NCBI RefSeq assembly: GCF_902686445.1 | Contig: NW_025920104.1 | Coordinates: forward strand, 4,588,001-4,652,000 | DNA from: Sciurus carolinensis | Taxonomy: Eukaryota > Chordata > Mammalia > Rodentia > Sciuridae | Reading direction: 5' to 3' | DNA length: 64,000 nt | Shown here: positions 38,599-50,689 of the stretch, in pieces | Layout: each line of letters opens with the position of its first letter | How positions within the stretch are numbered: the first letter of the stretch is position 1 | Position numbers and translations under genes: made by a program | The notes under the pieces: model-generated | The model's input: the letters and a program-made list of their open reading frames with translations, nothing else | Databases searched by the model: none | Told to the model about the DNA's origin: nothing

Positions 38599-38602
38599 GA
38601 AA
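38583..38602 (+). promoter_or_regulatory. Polypurine tract of the plus-strand provirus
   Basis: An all-purine run (AAAAAGAAAAAGGGGGGAAA) abuts the 3' LTR, the standard plus-strand primer position. Confidence 0.9.
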
Positions 38603-38958
38603 TGAGGAGGATCCTGGGGTGTACCAGGCATGGATCCAAGGTATGGACTGGGCTTGAGCACAGAACACTGGGCTCTCATCATGTCACATGAGAACACTCT
38701 GTGATGACCCAATGCCTCTTGGGCCTCCCTGGTCCCCAGTAGAAGTCTGCTCTTCCCTGTAGTACGGTAGTGTAAACATGTAACCTGAGCAGTGACCTGG
38801 CTATCTCGTTAAAATGATTGGTTCTCACTTCATATATAAACTACTGCACTTCCTGAATAAATTGAATCTGCGTCACAGAACCTGGCTCCCGGTGTCTGGA
38901 CAAAGGGGCACCGTCGCACTCACTCCCTTCCCGAGAGGCCAACCCACATCTGACAACA
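38603..38958 (+). repeat. 3' LTR of the plus-strand provirus
   Basis: Starts TGAGGAGGATCC and ends CTGACAACA. TATATAAA is at 38833-38840 and AATAAA at 38856-38861. It keeps six CpGs that are CpA or TpG in the 5' copy. Confidence 0.95.
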
Positions 38959-38964
38959 GTTTTT

Positions 38965-40286
38965 CTTTCCTGTGTTTCTTCTTTGAGTTAGAAGTAAACA
39001 GAAAAATGTTTGATTTTTTTTATGTCCTCTTTAACAGTAATAAAGAAAGGTAGCCTACTCTGCTCTTCTGCATTTTGCTTTTTCTACACCCTAGTAATGA
39101 CTTCGTGTTATAGAGCTCTTAATCATTTGTTTCTGAAGTCAGCAACATCAGTTGACTGAAACTGTCCATGTCCTGGTGTTGAAGTAGTTCATGTTATCTT
39201 ACCATTACCTGTATGGCTGCACTGACTGTGCATATGTACTTGCTGCTGAATTCCCAAGATGGGGGTGCTGGATGAAGGGTAAATGCACATGTGATGTGAT
39301 TGCTGAGCACCCCTTACAGGGGCTGTCACATCCCACTGCCACCAGTAATGCATGAACACCCTTCCCCACCATTCTCCATAGACTTTTAAAGCTTTGGATG
39401 TTTTTGACAATTTAGTGAGTGAAAAATGTTTTCTAGGAGCATTTTTAATTTACTTTTCCTATGGTAAATAATTATCATCTTTTCATGTAGTTCAGTGTTA
39501 ATATCTTCTGTCAAGTGTCTGCTTATGCTTTTATGCCTGTTTTGATTTTTTCATCCTTCATTTAAAAACATGTATCCAAGCACTATAGATTCCCATATTA
39601 GCTAGTATCATATGTTCCAGGAATTTCACACACCTGTCACAGGTCTTTTGACTTTTCTTATATGCCAATGTTAATTTTGCTAACCACATATGGACACTGC
39701 ATTGCATGTGGATGTCTGCATCATATATAGTCATGTATACCTGTACCATAGGGAGGAATCCATCTATGCATTTTTCAATACACATAAAGCCTCAGGCATT
39801 TATCTATCTTCTGGTGTGTATGGAGTTTGGTTTTACTTATGAAGAATCTAATTTTACCTTTTTATAAATCATTAGTCAACACCATTTATCCAGGGTTCAT
39901 CTTTGTCCTACTAATTGGAGATGCCACTTTTCTCATAATCTCCACATGTTTGTGTCCATCTCAAGACACTTCCTTCTGCTTCATTCTTTTTTTTGTCTGC
40001 ACCCAGTACCACTGTCTCAATTACAACAGTTCTGGTCTCTGACAGGGCTAGCCTTCTCATGGTTCCAGCCAGTGTTTTATTTTTATGCTTATTTTTCCAC
40101 ATCACTTTCTTTATCATCTTGTATACTTCCTGAAAAGGAGGTCATTGTGTACTTTTACTGGGATCATATCATGTTCATAATTTGACAGTAAACATCAACA
40201 TCTTGAGGATAGTAAAGGCCTATTCAAGACCTAGGAAGGTCTGCTGGAGTCTACTGCTGTGCCTTTTGTGTTCTATAGGTACCATC
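38965..40286 (-). mobile_element. Old L1-type sequence, antisense, fragmentary
   Basis: Segments such as AACACCATTTATCCAGGGTT (39879), CCCAGTACCACTGTCTCAAT (40002) and ACAACAGTTCTGGTCTCTGA resemble the antisense ORF2 3' region of ancient L1s, where the sense protein would read a Trp/Tyr-rich motif. 39060-39560 is compatible with antisense L1 3' UTR. It is heavily decayed and no frame survives. Confidence 0.55.
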
Positions 40287-40673
40287 TGTATTAGTTTGCT
40301 AAGGCTGCTGTCACAAAAACAAAACAGTCTGGAGTCTTCAACAACAAACTTATTTTCTCACTGTTCTGGAGATTGAAAGCCTAAGATGAAGGTGTTGGCA
40401 GGCTGATCTCACCTGAGAACTCTCTTCTTGGCTTGCTGATAGCCATCTTCTCAGGGTTTATGCAAAAGCCCTTTTTCCTGGTATTTCTCTGTGTGTTCTA
40501 ACCCTCCTTCTTATAAGGAGACTAGACAGATGGCATTACAGCTTTTCCCTCATGTCCTTGATTCCCCTTAATTTTCTTTAAAGACCCTATCTCTAAAGTC
40601 AGTCCTTACAAGGCACTTGGGGTATGGTCTTCAGCATGCATTCTGAAGTACTAAACAATTCAGTCTGTCATGT
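40287..40673 (+). mobile_element. ERVL solo LTR, MLT2-like
   Basis: Starts TGTATTAGTTTGCTAAGGCT and runs through CAACAACAAACTTATTTTCT, CTCACTGTTCTGGAGATTGA, TTGGCTTGCTGATAGCCATC, CTTCTTATAAGGAGACTAGA, TTAAAGACCCTATCTC and a CAATTCAGTCTGTCA end. This order matches my memory of MLT2-type ERVL LTRs. No internal region is adjacent. Confidence 0.65.
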
Positions 40674-43014
40674 CACACACAGGATGTGTTCACTCCATGT
40701 TAAATTCACTTAGTATTTTATATTTTCTGCTATTTTTGAAACACATACAAAGGTTACTGACATTTTCATGTTACCTTTGTAGTCTACTATCTGCTTGGGT
40801 TTTCTTACTGAGTTAGTTTTATCATTGACTTTTATAGAAATGTTTGGTTGTATAATCACATCACTGACACTGGGCAGTTGATTTTTTTTTCCTTTCCACT
40901 GTTTGCTCTTGTCTAATTGCATTGGCTAATCATGAGAGGAGAATTTTAAAGAGCAAAAAGCAAACTTCCCTTACTTGTCTTGATGCTGTAGTGTTTCACC
41001 CTTAAAAATGATGCTGACTTTAGGATGGAAATATACCTATCCATTCCATAGTTGAGTATTTTTACAGCATGGGGCTGGGTGGGTGTTGGCACCCTAATAT
41101 GAACATGATTGAATGTCCCATACTATTCTAACAAAGTTATAAATTTCTCAGAAAAGGTGAAGAGTTAAAATATAAAACTATACCCTATAAACCAGGAGAC
41201 CTATTTAGAAGTGAGGAGACAATGTACCAACTTGACATTCAGGGGATGACTAAGTCCCACAAGGGCCATATTGATGTTGCTTCCACCACAAGTATACCTA
41301 CCAGCCCAAAGCACACTGAGCACAGGACACCATGCTGCAGAGTGGGGTGCTCAGATGTCAGATAGGAAGGTCAGGTCAAGCTTCAGGGGAAGGAGATGAG
41401 TGCTTATCAGGAGTCTCCAGGAGACCCAGGAGACTAAGAAGAGGACCTTGTCTTGGGATCTCAGGACTTCTATATTCTTTGTGGTCTGTTTAAGTCATGG
41501 ATGAACAGAATAAATTCCAGAATGTTTCTAGACAAATTAAAGTTAAGGCCACTCATTTAACAGAAAAAAGTCCAGCCTAGTTTTTTAAGCTCCATGATGA
41601 CAAGTACCTGTATTCCTGATGCTGCACAATACAAGAATCATTATAGAAATCTGATTTGTGCCATCTGAAGACATTTTGAAATAGGATGTTTGTCTGGAGC
41701 AGTCCCACTCTGTACCTGTTACCTGGTTTCATTAGTAATAGAGGACCATTGTCAATCCCAAAAGTTCCCCAGCTTGGTCAATAAATAATGTGGTCATCCT
41801 TAATATTAGCCATGATGGATAAAATTCAGGGAAGAGATGGGTCTGGAAGAGCTGCCAGCCAGGAAAGAAGAGTGTGCTAGAGAAGGACATATGGACCCAA
41901 GTTCTGCTGGGCTAACAGGCCAGGCACCTCTTCCTTCTGGAATCCTGAAGGATGATGCTGCCACTCACCTGGGTGACCCCCCCATGCTGCTCCTATCATT
42001 TTGGCAATATATCTGTTTTCTATGGTGAGGGATGGAAATAAGAAGCATCCAGACTACCCAGGCTGAAGCACTTTCTGTGTACAATTCTTAGTTCCTGGGT
42101 GAGAGATTAACCTAAAAAAACAGTATTTGTCAACTTGACCTGACTCAGGTCAGATCGAGGAAGGAAGAGAGGGTGTGGGACACCTTCCTCATACTAATTC
42201 TTTCTGCTTTCAGGCTATTTCTCTCTTATGGGAAACAGGCATATTAGGGTGATGACTTTTCTGGAACCATCTGCAGCTTTTTTGAGCACTATTATCTCAG
42301 TGCCATGAGGTCACTCCTACATGGTAACTTCGAAGAATGAGGATTCCCTTTTAGGAAAAGCTGAGCCACTGGTTAATTTAAATTTTAAGAATCCCCTTTG
42401 AAAAAGGAATGTAGTGTTGAAACACTCTACTTCTACAGGGAAATAAATATCTCCTTTTACTATCCTCATATGTCCTGAATTTCTTCAAGAACTTTATTCC
42501 ACATTCACAGCTGGCAATCAGCCCTATACTACACACAAGCTCCCCCACTGATTTACATCAGCAGGGTCCTTGGATTCCTGTTCCTGTTACTACTAGTGAT
42601 CTACTCTGTCCTTAATTATTCTGCTGATCAAACCATCTCAAATTTGGCCAGGGACCTCTCGTTCAAGCTGGCCTCAAGGACTGCACCATCATCTGCCTCT
42701 TAAAATCTCACTTTAAAATTAGCTGTTCTTTTTCCTAGTTCATAGCTACAGGGTATACATTCCAAAAGCATTTATCCCCAGCCATTTTATAACTTGATTA
42801 TCTTAAATGAAAAATCTATCCACAATACCATCATCCACTGGGAAAAGTTCCAGGTGCTCACAGAAAAAAAAAAAATCACTGACTGCTACAACTGGCTGTC
42901 TACATATATGACCTGTTTCAGTCCCTTGGTGTTTCAAGAAGGCATTAGTATAAATGCCCCCCCACACATATCAATGATGAGATTGAAACAGGACATATGT
43001 ATGGATGTATGTCT
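40674..43014. other. Non-coding stretch, nothing recognised
   Basis: About 2.3 kb of mixed-composition DNA. No frame shows a domain, and the longest (42794-43066) runs into microsatellite. Confidence 0.5.
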
Positions 43015-43265
43015 GCATATATATGTGTGTGTGCATACACAGGCACACACACACATATATACATGATATAAATATGGAGTGAGATAGGGCATATATCCCT
43101 TATGATGATAGAGAAATATAAAGAAAAAACTATATACGACCAGTTTCACTGTAACGTATATGTATATGTGTATGTGTATATATATATATATATATATCCA
43201 CTATACTACTATACCACCATCCACACACACACATACATGCACATATGTATTATACACATACATCC
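43015..43265. repeat. CA/TG and TA microsatellite cluster
   Basis: TATATGTGTGTGTG and CACACACACACATATATA near 43018-43066, GTATATGTATATGTGTATG plus a TA run at 43157-43197, and a CACACA run near 43223-43232. Confidence 0.9.
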
Positions 43266-44058
43266 ATGTATATTTATTTTTAATTTACAATAAGCTGCAC
43301 AAACACCCTCATAAAGATGTACTCTTCTTTTGCCTTATTCCAAGTGCATCTCTAGAGAGATGGGCAGACAGTAAGCAGTGAAGCTATTGTTAACTACAGG
43401 CACCAGGCTGCAACCTCCTAAGATATGGGTGGCTTCCTGTGAGAATAAACTAAGAACTGCAGCATCTCCTGCAAAGCTGCCCTAGCCTGAGGCAGTGCTG
43501 CTGCAGAAAATAAATGTGAGCTTCCATTCAGAACATCTGCTCAGATTCCAGAGCATAAATGTACCATTTAAAGAAATGGGGGAAAAACTGCCAATCTTTC
43601 TTTGACCTAAATCTTTTTATTTAGACCAGGGAACACATTTCCAGACTCTCTTTTATGGAGGAAGTTACAGTTACTTCTGGCCCATAGCAGTTTGATGACC
43701 TCAGAACTGCACTGGAGCTTTGCAGTCTGGCTTCAGGCTTCAGGGTCACAGGAGGGAAATCAAGATTATGAGGGAGGAATGGGCATGAAGCAAGGTTTCT
43801 GAGTCTACTCTCCAAATACAGGGATGACCTGCCAACCCATGGACTCTGGATCACATGAAGTGAGGGGAGGCAAGCCTGTGGCTTTTTAAATTTTCACAAC
43901 AGGATCTAACAACTGTATTAATCCCCAGCTCGGCTGGCAAATCACCAAACTGGGGATTCTTCAAATCCACTTAGATATTTAACACAGTGCTCATGGGATC
44001 TGTCTCATAGCTGCTCAAGTTCCCCAGCTGTGTTTTTTTTTAAAAGAATATTCTCATT
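43266..44058. other. Non-coding stretch, nothing recognised
   Basis: No protein-like frame or clear repeat. Confidence 0.5.
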
Positions 44059-44136
44059 TTACTTCCCCATCTCTTTCCCAAAAAAAAACTCACTTTTTTT
44101 TTTTTTTTTTTTTTTACTTCCCCATCTCTTCCCCAA
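44059..44136. repeat. Short direct duplication spanning a T-run
   Basis: TTTACTTCCCCATCTCTT followed by YCCCA occurs at about 44059 and again at about 44114, separated by an A-run and a run of over 20 T. This looks like a local duplication or slippage event. Confidence 0.7.
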
Positions 44137-44660
44137 ACATATCTCATTTTCCCCCAAATCTGGGCACAGTTCTGCTCATCTGGCTAATTCATGATTATTA
44201 GTCATGATTCTGACTTTTTGAAAAGAACATTTTCATTCTGAAGTGAAAAATGTCAAGGGGGTAGGGCATACATTTTGGGGAAAGAAATATCCAGTCTTCT
44301 CTCTGAGCCTTTTGAAATCCAGTACCAAGGAGGCTGAAAGTAAAACCAAGACAAGCGACCTGAGATCATTACATAAGACAATACCTCATCTATGTCTTTC
44401 CCTTTGGTAAGGGTCCATCAAGGTCACAGGGCATTCCCCACATGAGGCAAGTCACCTGTGACTTCTCTACTACCCTCAGTCACACATAAAATATTCCCAG
44501 ATCTGTAAATAAATTAAATTGAATAAATCACTATTGAAATTCACACGTGGTTGAAAAGCCAAAATGCATAACTCACAAAGTCCCAAATACTATTTCTCCC
44601 AACTCAGTCATGAATAAATTAGCCAGGTGATCATGATGATGATGGTGGTGGTGATGGTGA
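44137..44660. other. Non-coding stretch, short GAT/GGT-rich run at its end
   Basis: Nothing recognised. ATGATGATGGTGGTGGTGAT near 44634 is a simple trinucleotide run. Confidence 0.5.
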
Positions 44661-44827
44661 TCAGTATTGGGGCTGAACCCATGGGTGCCCCACCACTGAG
44701 GTACACCCCAGCCTTTGTTTTCAGACAGCATCTTGTTAAGCTGCCTAGGCTGGTATTGACCTTGTGATCCTCTGGCTTCAGACTCCTGAGTACCTGGGAT
44801 TACAGGAGTGTGTCACAGCTCCCAGCC
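44661..44827 (-). mobile_element. ID-B1 fused SINE, antisense
   Basis: AGTATTGGGGCTGAACCCAT and CCACTGAGGTACACCCCAGC, then TTCAGACAGCATCTTG and the B1 half (TTGTGATCCTCTGGCTTCAG, CTGGGATTACAGGAGTG). Confidence 0.75.
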
Positions 44828-47800
44828 AGGTTACTTACTAAAAAAAAAAAAACAAAAAACAAAAAAAAACCCACAAACTATTTTCATGCAATTGCAACCA
44901 ATATACACACAACTTCTTTCATGTATTATAAAAAATATTTTTCTGTGATTTTCAAAATTTCTCTTTTTCTTCAGCCATATTTTTTATCTTTAGTAGTTGC
45001 TAGCTGACTGGTGGATTTGGCCCTATGAACATCTATGAAAAAAATATGGAAGACAATTAACTTACAAAGGAAGGGTTTTTTTTTGGCCCATGGATTTCCT
45101 CTAGAGTTACAGTTCCTTCTCAGTAGGCCTGTCAGGCCTTTGTTGAGGTGGAAGTGCAGGGAAGTACAGAGCACACCTGAGGAGCCAGGAGTCAGAGTGA
45201 GTGAGGAGAGAGCCATCCCAGGATCTCCTTCAAGGGCATGGAAGGGGAATGACCTGAGAGACCTGAAGTTATCCCATTAGGCCCACCTCTTAAAGGCTCT
45301 AGCACCTCCCGAGAAGAGTGACATGGGGACCTAGTCTTTAACACATGGGCCTTTAGTGTCAATGTCCCAACCATAGCATACAGTGAGGGCAGATGCAGAT
45401 ATTGTTTGCAAAATTTTTTAATCAGCAGTCAATGCAGAGGGTCAACTGCACATAGGAATCTACCAATAGCCCGTTAACTGTAAGAAGCCCAAATCTTCCC
45501 ACATTCCTTAGTCAACCTTTTTATTTCCATTTGTTTTCCTTGGTCTACTTCACTAATAACATTTTCCTACCTTCTATCTCTACCTATAAACTGATTTAAA
45601 TTCTTGGTACAGCAAAATATATACACATGAACACCACCATATAGACTGGAACACACAAATCCAGCTGTGTGAGAATGGAGAGGGTTGTTGGTGCTCTCAG
45701 GCTTATAAGTGAGGTGCACCTTTGTTATTCAACTAAACACACTGCTGGAGACACACACCAGGCTTCCTTAAGCAGGCACAGTTACTGAGGAGTCATCTAT
45801 GTGGTATGAATGTCTGAATAAAGAGAAATTGTGATATATGTAAAACATACCTTAATTTTTACAGTTAATTCTAATTAATCCCAAATTTTCAAAATACTTT
45901 TAATGAACACAGTTTGCAATCTCATTTACAATATTAATGATCAGACCCTGAGCTGCCAGCACTCAAGCTTTATGGAAAAGTCAACATTTTCTCCCTACCC
46001 TCCAAATGCACACAGATCCCATCAACCCTTGGGTGTGGAAATGCATTTAATATCCACACCTAACCTAACATCCTAGCTCAGCAACACAGACCCTGCAGAG
46101 TGTTAGAGTGTCTCCCCCATGACGATGTGGCTGACTGGGAGCTGAGGCTCTATGCTCTGTCCAGCACCAGGAGTGTATCCTACTGCACATCACCAGCAAA
46201 GGAAAATATCAAAACCAAATATTAGAAGTAGTTTTGCTCAAAGTGTTCTGCCTTTGCACCAGCAAAAAGGTACAACCTGTCATAAGGAAAACCCCAGGTG
46301 GCTGAGCTATGAGTTGAACTAGCTGCTGTTTCATGTAACATCATCTTTTTAAATTGAGTAATCAGACTCATGGGCCATCGCAAGAAGGGAGAAACTCAGC
46401 TCACCTTTACACTACAATCTGAATAATGCCACTGAAACAAAGAAGGCCTCCCTCATCCCATCCCTTTCAGCCACACCCACTTCCTTCTCCTACCCCAGCC
46501 AACAACCAATCTGCTCTCCAGTTCAATAATTTCAAGACTTTGTCTTCAAGATAAAATCTGCCAAGTCATGAATTACAGGGTGACTGAAGTATCAAAATCA
46601 AAACTTACATTCAGTCAACAGGTGAGAAGGCTGTCAGGTGTAGTAATTTTAAACAGGTGGAAGCTATCAGGTTAAAAAGAAAGGCACCTGCAAGCCAATG
46701 CTAGGGTGTTACTGTAAAGATGGAAACTGAAATTACAGAATGTTAAGCTCAGGCTTAGTACAGTGTTTCAAGTTGATTAAGTTCAAAGTACAAATGACAG
46801 TGGTCAAGAAACAGGTGGAAAACATTAAAAAAGGCCAATGCTTGGAAGTCTCCAGTAAGGCACTTTAGTAGCAGTAGATAGCAACAGAATGGTCTTCTCA
46901 ATACAACAGTCAGATTACTGACTTTGCCACCACTGGCATTTACTTTGTTAAATAAAAAGAAAACCTCTATTTAATTTGATTACTAATAAGTACCCTTGGT
47001 CCCCAAAGATAGTTAATGCCTAGGAGAACAGCCACCTGCCACATGAGAGCAGGGTCAGGGTCTTCAGATGCTTCTGGAATATTCTGTGTCCTCCATATGT
47101 CCACACACACACAATAAACAAAATGCCTAACATTTTCTACTTTCCCAAACATGTATTTGTCAGTGATGGTCAAAGAGGCACCTTTCCACCACACCACTCC
47201 TCATGCTCCACCATTGTTACTAATTGCCATGAATCTAAACCTCCACAAAGTGTTTCCATAACTCAGTTTTCCCACGTGATTATTTTACACTATTTTATTT
47301 GTAACATAATAAATGGCATAAGTTGAGGAAAAACTACAATTGCTAAAATCAATATAAAAATTTTTGGTCAAAGAAATTGAGGGCAAAATATATCCAAAAG
47401 AACAATGACAAAACTTGCATTAGAGAAAAATTTTAAAAACATGTTTTTCTTTCTCCCCCACTTTCCTACCCACATGAAGATGCCTTATAACATCAGCACA
47501 CTAATCTTAATGAATACTGGCAGAAGGAAAAATCTGGAAAGAATAAATCAATTTTATATTTGTCTCCAAACACACAAAGTTCAAAATATTGCATGACCAA
47601 CCCTTTAGTATCTCTTTTCAGTACAAGACAACCTCACCCAGGCAGCTGGATCTGACACCTTGCCTGGACACTCAGGGGCATCAGAGTCACAGCAAAGCAT
47701 GACTGTACTGCTTGATCCACCTGTGGAATTTCAGAAAGTTGAAGGTAAGAGAAAGCAGTGGAGGGTATCAGAGACTGAAGAGGGGACAGGTGAAGAAGAC

Positions 47801-50689
47801 AGACAGGAAGAACACAGCATAGCAACCAGAGTTAATAACATACATTTCAAAATCAATAATGAAGTGGAATCTAAATCTCACAACAAAAAATGACAATGAT
47901 GGGCAGTGATGGACATGTTAATTAGGGCTTGATTTTTCTACAATGTACACATGTGGAAACATCAAACTGTATAAAAAGATATATAATTATTATTTATTGA
48001 TTTGAAAATTTGCTTTTTTAACACATTCTGAGATGATGCTACTGCCATCAGTAAGCAGACCACAATTTGAAAATTACTACTCTAAACTTTCTAGATACTC
48101 AAGATTTCTGTTGGGTTTTTCTGAAGAGCTACTGGGAACTCTCCAGAAAACAAGTTTGAGAGACTAATAAGCTAAGAACCTTATGCTTAAATTGCTATAC
48201 TCCTGTTCAAAATAGTTTTCAAGTAATTGCATTGTAGAGTAGTGCATTTGCAGCTTAGAATGTCACACCTCCTTTTTCCTATTTTACAAAAACAATACCC
48301 AGAGGTGCTCCAGGAGAGGAAGGGATGGATCTAGCCTGGCTTCTAGCCACCAGGTACAGGGGCTATTTTACAGCAGTCTCTGGGAAAAAAAGCCATCTGT
48401 TCCAAGTTTCACGCCAGGGACTAATACGACAAAGTAAAATCTTGATATGTTCAAATTAAATAGATCTAAGCCTCAGTCTCAAAAAACTTTTCTAGAATTG
48501 TTTTATGCATGTATCCCAAAACTTTTAGATAAGCAGAAGCTGAAATGACTTTTATGGAGTCACAAAATGTTTATTTTAGTAAGTTTCCCACCTCCTCCTT
48601 ATCAAACCTTTTTTTATACCATGTAAATTACTAAGAGTAACTAAATCATCTCAGTATCAGTTTTACTTTTAATCTTCATCAGCACTGAAATGACCAAAGA
48701 AGGGCAGTGGATGGTAAGACAATATATATGAACAGTAAATTCATCTCTAAAATGATGGGCAAATGACCATAAACACAAGTCAGAACCAGCATACTCATTT
48801 TACAGTAAACATCAATTGAACAATGCAAGTCACTGAAAATGGAGATGTTCTCATGGCATCCACCCTCATGAGGCTTTAATCACTGTCTTATGGGGAAGCC
48901 CAAGGGTGATTCCAGAAGTGCAGAGCAGTAGGAAACCCAGGCTGCTGTGACACAGGCATGACCTATCTGAGCTGCAGAGAAGGTATTAAGAGGCTGCTCA
49001 AGAAATTGACACCCATTAAGGTCAGATTCCAAGGACAGAGTGAGCTGAACAGACAGGGAGGAGGGAGGTGTGAAGGCAGAGGAAAAGAGCACCAGGTGTC
49101 CCCACAGAACACACAGTACACAGACATGAAAGGCAGGAAAGGAAGCTGGGAGGGAAGGCATGACACACTGTGCAGAGCTCCAGCAAGACTGGGGAGCAGG
49201 AGGGTGACTGGATCCTACCTGTATCCTACAGCATTGGAACCCAAGGGTGACCAGCAGGAGGAAGGCAACTTCCTCTTGTAGTGCTCACTGAAAGGTGCAG
49301 GCTGGAATCAGGTAGTGGGTAGGGCACACACCCAGTGCTTTCCAATAGTGGTTCCTGGCTTCAGAAGACTTTTCAGGTCAAAACAGCTCTCCTTTCCACA
49401 TGTCTGACACACAGGTCACTTAATCTATGAGAGTCTCAGTTTCTTTGAATGTTCATGTCTAAAATCTTCCCTCTGTATCCTGGATAGTCACTGTAGGAAT
49501 TAAAACACCTCTGTCCTAAATATCTGCACATCTTACTTAGACCTGCTTTTCATTCTCTCAAACTCTTAGCTCCATTTTAACTCCTAACTAAAGAGGACCA
49601 TTTGATTCTATGTTAATCTTTGTGATTTAAAAAAAAACAGCATATCTGGCATAATGAGCAGTAAAGAACATCTACATTTGAACTAATAGAGAGAATTTGG
49701 CAAGGTTGGAAAAAAGCAACTGCCTTCTTAGCATAGAACAACTCTAACAAGGCAACTTCCAAAGATATGATAAAAATGGCCACCTACAAATACATCTATG
49801 AGAAGATGTGAAGAAAACATAAAGAATATTAAGTAATAATATGCTCTAGAGCATAATTATGTCAATCCTTCCCAGATGGTATCAATGAAATTTCAATAAA
49901 TACTCTGAGGTTTCTTCATAGAATTAGACAAGATAACCCTAAAATGGATCATCTAGAATGACAAAAATATAATATTTAATGAATGTAATAAGTTGTTGCA
50001 AAAGAAAATGCTAATATTATATAGCATTCTAAAGCATACGACATAATAGTATATGTTGTCATGGATTTATACATATATTGTAACAGTACAAAATATGCAC
50101 AAGAATGATAAATATCAAATACACAGTAGTGGTCACAGAACAAAGACAAGGGTTTCAGTTGTGTGTAATCTGTCATCAAACAGGGTGGTGAATACAAAGG
50201 AGTTTATAAATTATTCCCTAGTCTTTAAATACTCTTTATATACCTTATATAAAAACAATATTTTGAAATAATTTTTACTTGAAAACCATGTTATTACATA
50301 ATTTTTCTCAGTAGTTTCCAAACACCAATCCAATGACTATGCCAGCAGTACCTGAAGTACTTGGTAAAACAGATTACCAGCTATCCCAGGGTCAGGAATT
50401 CTAGAAGGGGAACCCTGTGATTCTACTACACATTCACCTTTAGGAAACCTTCCTGACCATTAGCTATTAACAACCATTCCATAAACAAAACTGGCCCCAA
50501 TCTGACAATGAGATAATTAAATGCTTCAATATCAAATCTCTTTCAATTGACCCAATTGTCCAGAACAAGGATTCTAACTTGAGGGCAAAATTATAATTTA
50601 AAAAGATAGTCAGAACTTCTTCAGGACACTGGCCCACCCACAACACACACTACTGTGTGGTGACTCTGCACCCATCTACTAATGAATTC
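44828..50689. other. Long non-coding stretch, nothing recognised
   Basis: About 5.9 kb including an A-rich tract (44840-44872). Open frames of up to 107 codons (48958-49281) overlap frames on the other strand, are low in complexity of domains, and have no recognisable motif. A decayed retrogene cannot be excluded. Confidence 0.5.

Larger units (their letters stand above)
31786..38958 (+). mobile_element. Two-LTR betaretrovirus-like (class II, ERVK-type) provirus
   Basis: A 7.17-kb element with 355/356-bp LTRs (31786-32140 and 38603-38958), a Lys-type primer site, gag, pro, pol, env and a polypurine tract in the canonical order. Flanks are the perfect 6-bp duplication GTTTTT (31780-31785 and 38959-38964), the class II hallmark, so the insertion is unrearranged. 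The LTRs differ at 16 substitutions, all transitions, plus one 1-bp indel, about 4.5 percent. At rodent neutral rates this suggests some millions of years (inference). Gag, pro and pol lie in frames 2, 1 and 0 successively, as in betaretroviruses. Every gene has stops or frameshifts, so it cannot be active. Confidence 0.95.

Noticed and set aside
48958..49281. 107-codon plus-strand frame with overlapping minus frames
   Set aside because: Frames are open on both strands with no family motif, consistent with GC-richer non-coding DNA.
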